Below, one piece after another: positions 54,261 through 64,000 of a DNA stretch of 64,000 bases (position 1 is its first letter; each line of letters starts with the position of its first letter). Location of the stretch: contig CM074179.1 in NCBI GenBank assembly GCA_037179385.1, positions 36,755,224 through 36,819,223 of the forward strand. The letters are read 5' to 3'. The stretch is from Holothuria scabra. Lineage: Eukaryota; Echinodermata; Holothuroidea; Aspidochirotida; Holothuriidae. The translations under genes were made by a program, and so were the position numbers. The notes below the pieces were generated by a model. The model was not told the origin of the DNA. It saw only the letters and a program-made list of their open reading frames with translations, and ran no database searches.

Positions 54261-57200
54261 AGAAAAACATCCAAGTACAGAATGTTATTGCATGGTGATG
54301 GTAGGCTTGAACATACTTGTATCCCGCTCCAGCAGCAGGATCTTCGCCCCTGTAAAGGTGTTTTTGTAGTTTCGTTACGTACGGTGTTAGCTGATAACAG
54401 AAATTGCATATCGCATTTAGCTTGACTTCTTCTTTTATTGTTATTATTATAGTTTATTATCTTTTTTACATAACCAAGTTAAAGAATCATGAACACTAAA
54501 CTGCATCCTCTTTATAATAATGAAGTTAGTTTTCCATTACTGGACATTGGTCCCGTTCTGCAATGCAAGGGGCAGCGATATTATTTTTCTAGAGATAGTA
54601 TTGTGTAGTTTTTATTTTCATTCTGTGTCATTTAAATCACAGATAGGTAGTGGTTATTATGTTGTATTTGCTGGAGCAAGTTGAGAGGCGCGCCATGTCA
54701 GTGGTGCTCCAAGCGAGTAGACTCCCCAATGTTGACATAAAATGTTGAATAGAAAACATGAAAAAACTTGAATAAGGAAATATATCTTCATCATTCAAAT
54801 ACATTCATCATGGCTGAAATATGTCCTGGAAAGCAATTAATACACTATAATGCATATGGAAATTCTCACTGCCCCAAGTTGGGCACAGTTTTTTTTTTTT
54901 TTTTTTAAAAAGGTCTCATCCTCTCACCCCAAACTACAATTTTAGTATTAGTCGACAGAAATTTTTAATTCCACATCTCTTTGATTAGCAGTAGTTTCAA
55001 ACTTCAGAGTGCAAAAGCTCATATTACTCATCATTTACTGCACCAAGAGTGATTTGATTACACAGTGAGGTCTTGTCTGGAACAAGGACTTAACAAACTT
55101 TGACCAGAGTGAATAATATGCTTAATTATATTTGAATGAGATACTTTGTTGGACTGAGAAACAACAATCTTCGTTATTTATCTCACGAATGAACAATACT
55201 AATTTCTTAAAAACCAAATCCTCTTTGTCTATTTGTTAAATATTTCGTTTGGAAATATCTGTACCGCAAAAACACCGCTCTTAACGGTTTTTTGTCCAAT
55301 TGAAGTTCAACTGAAACGTTAATTATCATTACATTGAGCAGCAATGCCCGAGAAGAGCAACTAACCTTGGGTTTCATTTCATTATTTTGAACTCCAATAA
55401 AACTCTCAGGGAAAGGTTGTCCTTGTCTATTCCAACCGACCGGTGTCAAATGACGTACTACCTTTACAGTTATACAACCCTGGCTACTTTGTGCTGGAGG
55501 GAAGAAGTTAAAACTCTTAGTTCATTTGATTATTTTATTTGTTTTATCATAACAGTAAATGAACAAGATAATAGATAAACATATACAAAGAAGTTAGTAA
55601 AGACCATTGTCGTGAATGGAAGTACTCTTAAAAACCTTCTGGATTTGAGAGAAAAAGGAACAATCCCAAAGAGAGCAGACACAACATAAACAGAAGACCA
55701 ACATAAATCCCCCTGTACAACCTCCCCCTACACGCCCACCCTCCATTCCACAGTACCCGAGGAACATTGATAAGTACTGACAAAATATTTTGATAAACCT
55801 TGATTCAAAGACGCAACAGAAGGGCTCAGCTGATTATTCTCGGGAAGTGTGTTCCATGAAGGCGATAATGGATCTATTCATGAGACTTTTCATGCAAGTC
55901 TTTCTACCAACGATTAGAGTATGATTGTCACTGATCAGCTTGTCTAGTAGGATATGTTAATTATGAATAGATTTTTTAAGGTATAAAAAGAAGGAAAAGA
56001 AAATGGTAGTTGTTCAGACACCGATAGATAAACGTAACCAGACCCATGTTGACTATATCACCAAGTTTAAGAAAGTTCAACGAAGCACATGACTCCTCTA
56101 AACACGTGGAGCAAACTCTTCATTGTGTGTGACAACCCTTTTCTGAAAAATAAATAATTTAAGTAGAATAGACTAAGTGGTACCGGACCATATACTACAA
56201 CAGTAAGAAAGATGGGGTAAAACGAAGGTAAAGTAAATTAACCTCAGGGCTCTTTGATAGTATCAACCTTCATACACTGTTAAATAGGAAACAGAAATTA
56301 TTACAATTAATATACAACTATTATTTTATTTTGCAGTTTATACCAACAGATTTTTTATGGGAAAATGGAATAAAACATGTAAATCGTGGGGTTTTTTTTT
56401 CAAAAATGGTCTTATGTCTCAATTCCACAGCTGTGTAGTACAAAATTTTACATAAATTTCATTTGTAAAATCAAGCGATACTCGTACTGCAATGCACGTG
56501 TCTTACAGAGATTACTACCTTAGCTACTTTCACTTGGATATTTCTATCAATGAATCACGTACTCTCTAATTATTTCGATTCATTCAACTGTCACAATAAA
56601 AGAAAGTGTAATTATAGATGTTCGGCTATGTTGTGAACTTGTTAACGCTCTTATGCAATGAGAATAAAATAAAGATAAACCTTGAGATGAAATATGTAAA
56701 AATAAATCTATCAAAGTGTAGGTCTAATTTACTTGACAACACAAGCAAAATGTCTAGTCCAGTCCAAAGAAATTGAGAAAGTGTTACAAAAGTGTTATAC
56801 GTAATTTTTTTTCTCACTAATGCAGGTTAAGCATTTTCTCAGTAGAAGTAACAGTGAAAGCTATTTACATTTACTTTTTGAAAGTAATAATTATTGAGAA
56901 ATCCCAATCAACTGAAAATTCTTCCAATCGAAGAAAGAGCTATGAGTTTATACCCTGGCACCTTATGTCTTAACATCATGTTTCACATCGAACCCGATTG
57001 GTAATGAATCGTATAATTGCTCGCCAATTGTTCGCAAAACATCTATTGTTCGAATGTTAAGTGAAGTCGCCGCAAGATTGTACATGATTTGCCATCTCAT
57101 TATGCTTTTGCCAATTATCATTCAGGTACTTATGGTTTCGTTTGATTAACCGAGTTATAATTAGAGACAACTTCATGATACCTTGAAAGGCGGAAAGCAT

Positions 57201-58124
57201 GAATCGGGTGTTTCTCTCCTGCTCTTTTCTTTTTCCTTCTTTTTTCACATTGTGTTTTCAAAAACAGGAGGCGATCGCTCGCTGTCCCCACTGACATCGC
57301 CCCTGTTTATATCGACAACCTTCATAACACTAATTGTTTTACCAACAAAATATTAAACGTGATCTACTCGTTCGCCTCTTCCTAGATAGACTCTAAAAGC
57401 ACCAGGCTTAATTTAACCAGGATCACCGTTCTGTTTACCCCAACATAATACTAAATAAATATTGGCAAATCAAGGTTAAACGAAATTTGCAAATCCTTGT
57501 TGAACTGAGAGGAGTTCTGGTTGAGGAAACTAGGATATAAAACAGTTTAACAAGAAAACTCAGACATGATTGTGTTGCAGGAAATACAACACCTAACCTT
57601 CTTACATTTAACCTAGTGTTTGTTAAAAGTGTGTTGTTTTACGCAGATAGTGTACGTCAAACGGCGTAAAATTTGATTTCATGCTGACAGAAAACAAACT
57701 GTTTGATGATCTTATCAATAATTTCTTTGTCTAGCTACGGCATTATCAGTCTATAATGTATGATTTGATCTGCGCTTCTTTAATTTTATTTAAAAATGGT
57801 GTCCCTAATGGAATTTTGAAGCATATAACCTCACTCGTTTGGTTTTATTCATGATACATAACATAGGCCAAAAAGAAATTACAAAGTTTGATTCGTTATA
57901 GATAGATCGTTTCACGAAGGGACATGCCACCGGACACATTAAATACTGATATTAAACCCTTTCACTTATCGTTCTCGCCAAATTTTCCCACAACTGGTAC
58001 TCATATAAATGTTTACCTGGTACTAAATCTTTTTCCAAATAGAAATTCTTCTCTTAAAATGCCTAAGAACCCTAGCAGTAAAATTAACCCCTAGTTGAGA
58101 ACCGGGTCGTTACAATATCAAAAG
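54261..58124. other. No recognised gene
   Basis: AT-rich sequence with open frames under 85 codons, a poly-T run at 54890-54906, and no terminal repeats or domains that I can support. Confidence 0.4.
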
Positions 58125-58314
58125 CAGACGCGTAGCCAGGATTGTGTCATGGGGAGGGCTTTGGTGTCATGGGTGGGGGGTGGTGGGTCACGATATGAGG
58201 GAAAAGTCTAAGGATAGAGAGAAAAAACGCTATTTTTAGATGTTTTTTGCATTGCAAGGTTTGGTCATGGGGGGTTCTAACCCCCAAAACCCTCCCCGTG
58301 GCTACACCACTGAT
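58125..58314. mobile_element. Short TIR element with CGTAGCCA-type ends
   Basis: Left GACGCGTAGCCAGG and right, reverse-complemented, CAGTGGTGTAGCCACGG, with G-rich and C-rich inner arms. About 190 bp, non-coding. A similar single end (CCGTAGCTAG) occurs near 30413. Confidence 0.45.
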
Positions 58315-58500
58315 CAAAAGTAACAACCGACTGGATGGCCAGTGCATCTGGATAGCTTAACGAAGCGTTTTTACATAACATCACTGTCGTGATATATAGG
58401 ATAAGTTTAGCTTAACAGAATTTGCAGCTGCCGTATCATGTTGTTGAGTCTGTTTTTCATGTATTGTAGTTTATCTGCTTATTTTGATTCCGCGCCTTAC

Positions 58501-58575
58501 GCAGTGGCGGAGCTGCCATATGGTCAGGGGGGAGCGGTCGCCCCCCTGACGGACCAAAATTGTCTGTCGGTGCCC
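58501..58575. repeat. Partial copy of the GTGGCGGAGC repeat family
   Basis: AGTGGCGGAGCTGCC followed by a G-run/C-run hairpin and CTGACGGACC, resembling the left part of 53986-54207. Confidence 0.45.
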
Positions 58576-59584
58576 TTTTTAGGTTTTTTACATACTTTAC
58601 TCTTGAACCATTATTGGCAAAACACATAATTTAATAGCGTTGTTGTAAGATCCAGATAACAAAATGTTCAAAGAGCTTCCAGTAACTGTACTATCTGCAC
58701 ATTATTCTGATGAAAAGGGTCTTTTGTAATATAGGAAAAGGTTTTGCCGGAACGTATCTTCATTCTTTATACGCAATAAAGAATGTTCTCGCTGTGCTTG
58801 ACACCAAGCGTGATTTTAAGCTTACAAAATACACCGACTGACATTAAATTCCCTCTCCCGGCCAATAAAAGATGTTGCAAAAGGGGCAGCAATAATTGTA
58901 GCGACAAAGGCCCCTTTGTTGTCGGGCATAATTGTCAACATAGACAATAAAAAGAGTTTATAAAGATACCAAAATAGCTTCCACAACATTTTTCAAAATT
59001 GTTTGAAGAGAACATTCAGGTTAAAATAAAATAAAACTGTTATCATAGTGGTAACGATTTAAGGGTTTTAATGAGCAGTTTCCATTCTGCTTTTCTTCAA
59101 GTTACCATTCTCATGATAAATCGCTATTTCTGACACTGCACGATAATCCCACGAAAATGCTTATTTCTGTACTTTCGTGGTCTCAAAAGCCAGAGAATTG
59201 GATCTAATAAGCCTAGGTTTAGGCTACTTTTATATATTTTGAATTCGGTATCTAGAGAGCCAAGCAGACCTTTTGTCTCGACTATTTCTTTCAATGAACT
59301 TAATTAAAGGCTATTTCAGTGTGGTCACATGATTTAAATTATGTCAATCAATGTTTCTTCGTGTACTTATCTTGATTTTTAGATGCCAAAAAAGTACACC
59401 TAACGGTGATTAATTTCCAAAACTTTTTCCCCTGTAAGATTGCTTGCTATATAGCTCTAGCAGGTTTAATCTTCATCTTCACAAAGTAGCCCACTATAAC
59501 ACTAAAATCTTGAACCGAGGCCTGACAATAACACAAAATATAATGACCGCCTTCATACTAGAATGTGAAAGTGAGGGATAGAAA

Positions 59585-59883
59585 CATGGGCGTCCGCGGG
59601 TAGGCGTAAGGGGGGAACTTGCCCTCCCCTGGAAAAAAAAAAAAACCTGAAAAACCGAAGAAAACATAAAGAAAAAGACGAAGAAAAATTAACATCAACA
59701 TTTCTTAACAATTAACCCAGTGTTTTCCCAATTTATATGCTGTAAATAGGCTTTAGAAATGCGATTTCCAGGGATCTGAGCGGCATTTTGGGCCAAAGTT
59801 TTCTTGCGCTCCCCACCCCCCCCCCTTAAAGAATTTTGTCCCCCTCCCCCCCCCCCCCGAATTTTCTTTTGCGGAGGCCCATG
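59585..59883. mobile_element. Short TIR element with CATGGGCGTCCGC ends
   Basis: Left CATGGGCGTCCGC and right, reverse-complemented, CATGGGCCTCCGC, with G-rich and C-rich inner arms and a 300-bp non-coding body. Confidence 0.55.
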
Positions 59884-60019
59884 GATAGAAAATTTAAACA
59901 TGCTTTAAAAGAAAAATTTGCCTAGGAGAAATGGCAAAGAAGTCTTCTACCAGGTGAAGAAAATCAAATGGGAAGTCTAAAAAGTCGTGGCTTCGATCGT
60001 GCTGAGGCTCAGAGTGTTT

Positions 60020-60092
60020 ACTCCTGCGAAACGCCCTTGCAGACCATTTTTGCCCCCTCTGACGAAATCCCCAGCTCCGCCACTGGCCTGAC
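60020..60092. repeat. Partial inverted copy of the GTGGCGGAGC repeat family
   Basis: It ends CCCCAGCTCCGCCACTGG, the reverse of the 58501 end, preceded by TTTTTGCCCCCTCTGACG, which also occurs in diverged form in 53986-54207. Confidence 0.45.
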
Positions 60093-60355
60093 GGTTTCCA
60101 ATTTTATTAATCGAAGCCTACAGCTTCGATTATTGGATTTGCTCAGTTTGTCAAGTGAACTCGTGCCCTTTCTTGGCTCGGCGTAATGTCTTCAGGGTGA
60201 TGCGACTCTATTTACACACGAACAATACTAACGTTATACAGCATTTCATCTGCCACGCAGTTATTTTGACTTTTTCATGAAGTGGAAATTTCCGACTACT
60301 CCCCGATTTCACCAACTTGACGGTTTTCCAATAGAATAATCAGCCTGTTTGAGGC

Positions 60356-60702
60356 ATGCAGGAAGTCTTCTTTTCGAAGGACGTTAGGCCGTTACGCAGT
60401 TCAATTGACTTTCCTCATATACTTGACTTGATCACTCATAAAATAGTCCCAGACTTGAACGCCGCTACGCAGACTAACGCTAGTACCTTACTCCACGACT
60501 ACACCATCGAAAATCCCCGCTTGTTTAACACGCTTGTCAACCGCTTAAAGTTCGTGGACACGTCATGGCTTAATCTGCGCATGTGCAAATGGCGAATCTG
60601 CGGTAGAAACATCTTACAGCCCATTTGTTGCCTACGTGAAAGGTACGTTCTTGACACAATGGCTAAAGTTGTGTTGGCGGAAGAACATTTTTCTCTGAGA
60701 AT
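60356..60702 (+). CDS. Open frame ending at a donor site, unknown
   Basis: ATG at 60356 opens 115 codons up to a good donor GAAT|gtgagt at 60703. The composition is protein-like (LDLITHKIVPDLN, FNTLVNRLKFVDTSW, CCLRERYVLDTM). No domain or relative is recognised and no following exon was found. It may be a first exon of a gene, part of an old element, or chance. Confidence 0.22.
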
Positions 60703-62264
60703 GTGAGTATGGTAGGCCGTATGCTCATTTTTGTACAGCACTTAATATTTACTCGATCGAGGCTTGGAATCAAGTGGTGCAATATTGGGTTTTTTCGTTT
60801 CGTTTCAGACCATTTTCAGTGGCTTCGATCAGTACTTGCCTGTTAGTACAAACCGTCTAGTTTTCTTTATGAATTTCCTTTAACAAGGTCCTTACGCATT
60901 CTCATAACTATTGTCTAGTTCACCTGAGTTCAACATAGTATTGTTGTAATCTTTTTTCAATGTTCTTAAATGTAAGGTTCATAGTGCGAATTTGAAATAC
61001 CAAAAATAAAAGGCATAATGAAAAGATATGTACATCATCAGTTGAGAAATCTGGAACAGAGTAGTAGAAACAGAGAGATGTATGTGGGCTTCTTGATCAG
61101 GTAACAGAAGAGCCCAATGCTAATGTCAAAGTTTGGTTTGTACCCAGTTAAATAGTGACGTCATAAACTGTCGTGGTCACTTATCTTAAACTAATTCAGT
61201 TGACAACAGCAGGCACGGTACCAACGGTCCGCATACTCCACATACCTATTTGTAACGTTTATCCCTTGAAAACCCTCCTCTTTACAATTTCTTGGGGCAA
61301 AAACTGATTTTGGTCGATATTCTTAATTTAAATGCAGACCTAAAACCATTCTCCTCTGTTTCCTCCACCAATTCAGTGAGCCACCACTGGAAAATAGGTC
61401 GCGGATGGTCCGACTTTAAGTAATGGGTTATAATTGAGATATAAAACTCCATCTAACTGACTAACTGATCGCGCGCCGCCACATCTGATTATGACATAGC
61501 ACCGTTTCCTTAATATCGTCTTTGATGCTTTCCAAGTACGTCATGTGTCTTTCGCTGGTACCTCGACGGGGTTACTGCACTATATCCCTGATTGGGAACC
61601 AGACATATTCAGGATGGAAAGTCATGATACCTTGGGAAGATAAATAAGAAGCAGGTAGTGTTAACAAAACTTTTCATGCACAATGTGTTAATAGTTTCAT
61701 AGAATAATGACAGTATTCGCTCTATCTTCTTACACCGTAATTCGATCTTACAAACGTTTCTGACCTCTTTTCGTCTTCTTTTGTTTATGGCGCCGTTTTC
61801 GGGATCATTTATTCATTACAGTTAATATTAAAATATGTTCTGGAGCCTCACGTTTTATCACGAAAGTTCCAGGTATACAATTTTCCTAATAAAAGTGTGA
61901 AATGAGAGGCGTCGGATGTTGAAATGACCAAGATTTCAAAGCATTCAGGTTCGCAAAACAACACAACCAGGACATGTTACCTGGCAGGGAATGTTCATGG
62001 CAAGGCTTTCGTCTTTACAAAAATCATGCGCTCGCATGGATGGACACGTAAATTTAAATTGAGTGAGATGTGTTCAGTGGCGCAGCTAGACAATTTTCCA
62101 GGGAGCAAGGACACACACTTTTCAAACTTCTTTTAAAAACTGAGAATACTTTCAAATGTATGGTTGTTACGTCTGGCGCTCAAAGGCACCCAAGTTGTTT
62201 GCCATTATTGCACACATATAAGAAAACAAAGAGCTTTCATTGCAGAAAGATCGGGATTCTGGTC
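60703..62264. other. No recognised gene
   Basis: Unremarkable sequence with short open frames. GTGGCGCAGCTAGACAATTTT near 62079-62099 resembles the ends of the short TIR families nearby. Confidence 0.35.
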
Positions 62265-62309
62265 AGGTCAGGTCAGGCCGAGCAAGGTCAGGTCACGTCA
62301 GGTCAGGTT
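62264..62309 (+). repeat. (GGTCA)n short tandem repeat
   Basis: Runs of GGTCAGGTCAGGTCAGG and CAAGGTCAGGTCACGTCAGG, interrupted once. Simple pentamer repeat. Confidence 0.8.
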
Positions 62310-62889
62310 AGATGGAGCTCTACGGCCCAGTTTTAAACAACTTAGTTAAAGTTCAGCCGGCCACGCGTTTCCCGTAAAAGAATCCAAAATGTGGTCGGGG
62401 ACAATTGGAAATATGTTCCTTCTGTTAGCGAACCTTAGATTGCATGGCGGATGAAGATCTTTTATGTAATTTAATATTTCCAAAGGACTTTGAATCAGGA
62501 AGGCGCTACTAGTAACACCTCCCTGTTTGAACTGCGGCTCTCCACCGGCATGTAAACATTTTTTTTTTTTCAATTTTTTTCAAATTATTTTAAAACCCAC
62601 ACTTCAACTAGAGAAAATTTGAAATTTGGTGAGAAAACTTAAAGGAGATGCTAGTTTATTCTGGGAGGTCACTTTTCCTGTTTTTAACCAGAATGCAAAA
62701 ATGCATTGAGATTTCGATAATACATTAATGTTCCGTTTCAAAGAGTGCCATCATGCATCCATCTTCTCATTCAAATGTTATACATGCAAGTTCAAAAAAT
62801 AATTTTGTCATTCCAGATGATCTTTTGAACTCCATAAAAGCCATAAGTAGCTAGAATGACAAACAACAGACAGACAAATGGACAAACAA

Positions 62890-64000
62890 CTATCTTGAGA
62901 AATCACATTTTAAAAGGTTTCCAGACTTTGACCCATGGAGACCCCAGATGACCTTTCATCTCTGCCAAAAACTATGGGGACCATCGTCTGACCACAATGC
63001 ATCCACATACCCAAATATGAAATCTATCCAAGTTTTCTTATCTTGAGATATTGCATAAGCAGGATTTTCAGACTTGGACCGACAGGGTCCCCAGATGACC
63101 TTTGACCTCCATCAAAAACATTACCTACCATTTCCTGACCATAACCCATCCACATAACAAATATGAAATCTATCGAAGCTACTTAACCTGAGATATCACA
63201 TAAACAAGATTTTCAGACTTTGACCCAAGGTGACCCCAGATGACCTTTGACCTCTGCCAAAAGCAATAGGGATCATTTACTGACTATGACACATCCGCAT
63301 ACTAAATATGAGATCTATTCAAGCTTTTTACCTTGAGATATGGTGTTAACGAGATTTTCAGACGTTAACCCCATGGTGACCCCAGATGATCTTTGACCTA
63401 CCCCCAAAACGATAGGATCCATATACTGACTATAACGCATCCACATACTACATATGAAATCTATCCAAGCTTTCTACCTTGAGATATAGTGTTAACGAGA
63501 TTTTCAGACTTTGACCCCTGGAGACCCCAGATGACCTTTGACCTATGCCAAAAACCCCAGATGACCTTTGACCTATGCCAAAAACAATAGGGACCATCTA
63601 CTGACTATATCACGTCCACATACGAAATATGAAATCTATCCAAGTTTCCTACCTTGAGATATTGCATTAACAAGATTTTCATACTTTGACCCCTGATGAC
63701 CCCAGATGACCTTTGACCTCCACCAAAAACAATAGAGACCACCTCTTGACCATATCACATCCATCTATTCAAGCTTTCTACCTTGAGATATTGTGTTAAC
63801 GAGATTTTCAGACTTTGACCACTGGTGACCCAAGATGACCTTTGACCCCCCGCCAAAAACAATGGGAACCATCTACTGACCAGAACGCATCCACATACTA
63901 AAAATAAAATCTATCCAAGTTTCCTATCTTGAGATATCGTGTTAACAAGATTTTCATTCTTCGATCCCTGGTGACCCCAGATGACCTTTGACCTCCACCA
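62890..64000 (+). repeat. Tandem satellite, about 146-bp unit, running off the window end
   Basis: Seven to eight units are marked by CCAGATGACCTTTGACC at about 62945, 63092, 63237, 63383, 63528, 63703, 63832 and 63978, mostly 145-147 bp apart. One unit has a 30-bp internal duplication at 63528-63558 and another is about 16 bp short. Each unit also has CAAAAACAATAGG, ACTGACCAT, CACATACTAAATATGAAATC, CTTGAGATAT and GTTAACGAGATTTTCA. Most units hold TGACCTTTGACCT, the complement of the DR1 consensus AGGTCAAAGGTCA. Diverged units occur at 6.6-6.9 and 16.5-17.1 kb. Confidence 0.88.

Overview
This window looks like intron-rich, repeat-rich nuclear DNA of a marine invertebrate, most likely a deuterostome such as an echinoderm. 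The reasons are GT-AG introns, AT-rich spacers, GCCTAGGC-rich tracts, many nested DNA transposons, and a satellite built on TGACCTTTGACCT. The taxon is an inference. I see no host gene that I can name with confidence.

The main content is two nested CACTA (En/Spm-type) transposons in opposite orientation, at 27770-53481 (minus) and 34820-51357 (plus). Each ends in CACTCTNAA/CACCCTTAA-type termini flanked by TA, has dense subterminal repeats, and carries the same two-gene cargo. One gene is a multi-exon SAM-domain gene resembling predicted 'SAM domain-containing protein 3-like' proteins. The other is a single-exon C2H2 zinc-finger/Tnp2-like transposase ORF lying just inside intron 2 of the SAM gene. 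In the inner (plus) element both look intact: ten exons encode a 520-residue SAM protein, and the transposase ORF is 837 codons. The outer (minus) element is older and damaged. Its transposase has in-frame stops and is cut short, exons 3-6 are missing, and its exon 1 now lies about 18.5 kb from exon 2 because the inner element landed in intron 1. The layout recalls plant En/Spm, where the transposase reading frames lie inside an intron of the tnpA gene whose product binds subterminal repeats. This suggests, as inference, that the SAM protein is the element's second protein and not a host gene.

Region by region. 1-19.9 kb: a non-LTR retrotransposon fragment, a piggyBac-type MITE with TTAA ends, degenerate repeats, long (TA)n tracts, tRNA-like sequences and diverged satellite copies. 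19.9-27.7 kb: a third CACTA-like 5' end with an exon-1-like ORF, weak candidate exons, and a 121-bp CACTA miniature element. 27.8-53.5 kb: the nested CACTA pair, itself colonised by a hAT element with a perfect 8-bp target duplication, two hAT-like MITEs, and several foldback elements, one with opposed arrays of a GGCCGAGTTG unit. 53.5-62.8 kb: short TIR elements and otherwise unrecognised sequence. 62.9-64 kb: a tandem satellite of about 146-bp units that runs off the window end. Each unit carries a match or near-match to a DR1 nuclear-receptor element.

All calls come from reading the sequence by eye. No alignment or database search was run.
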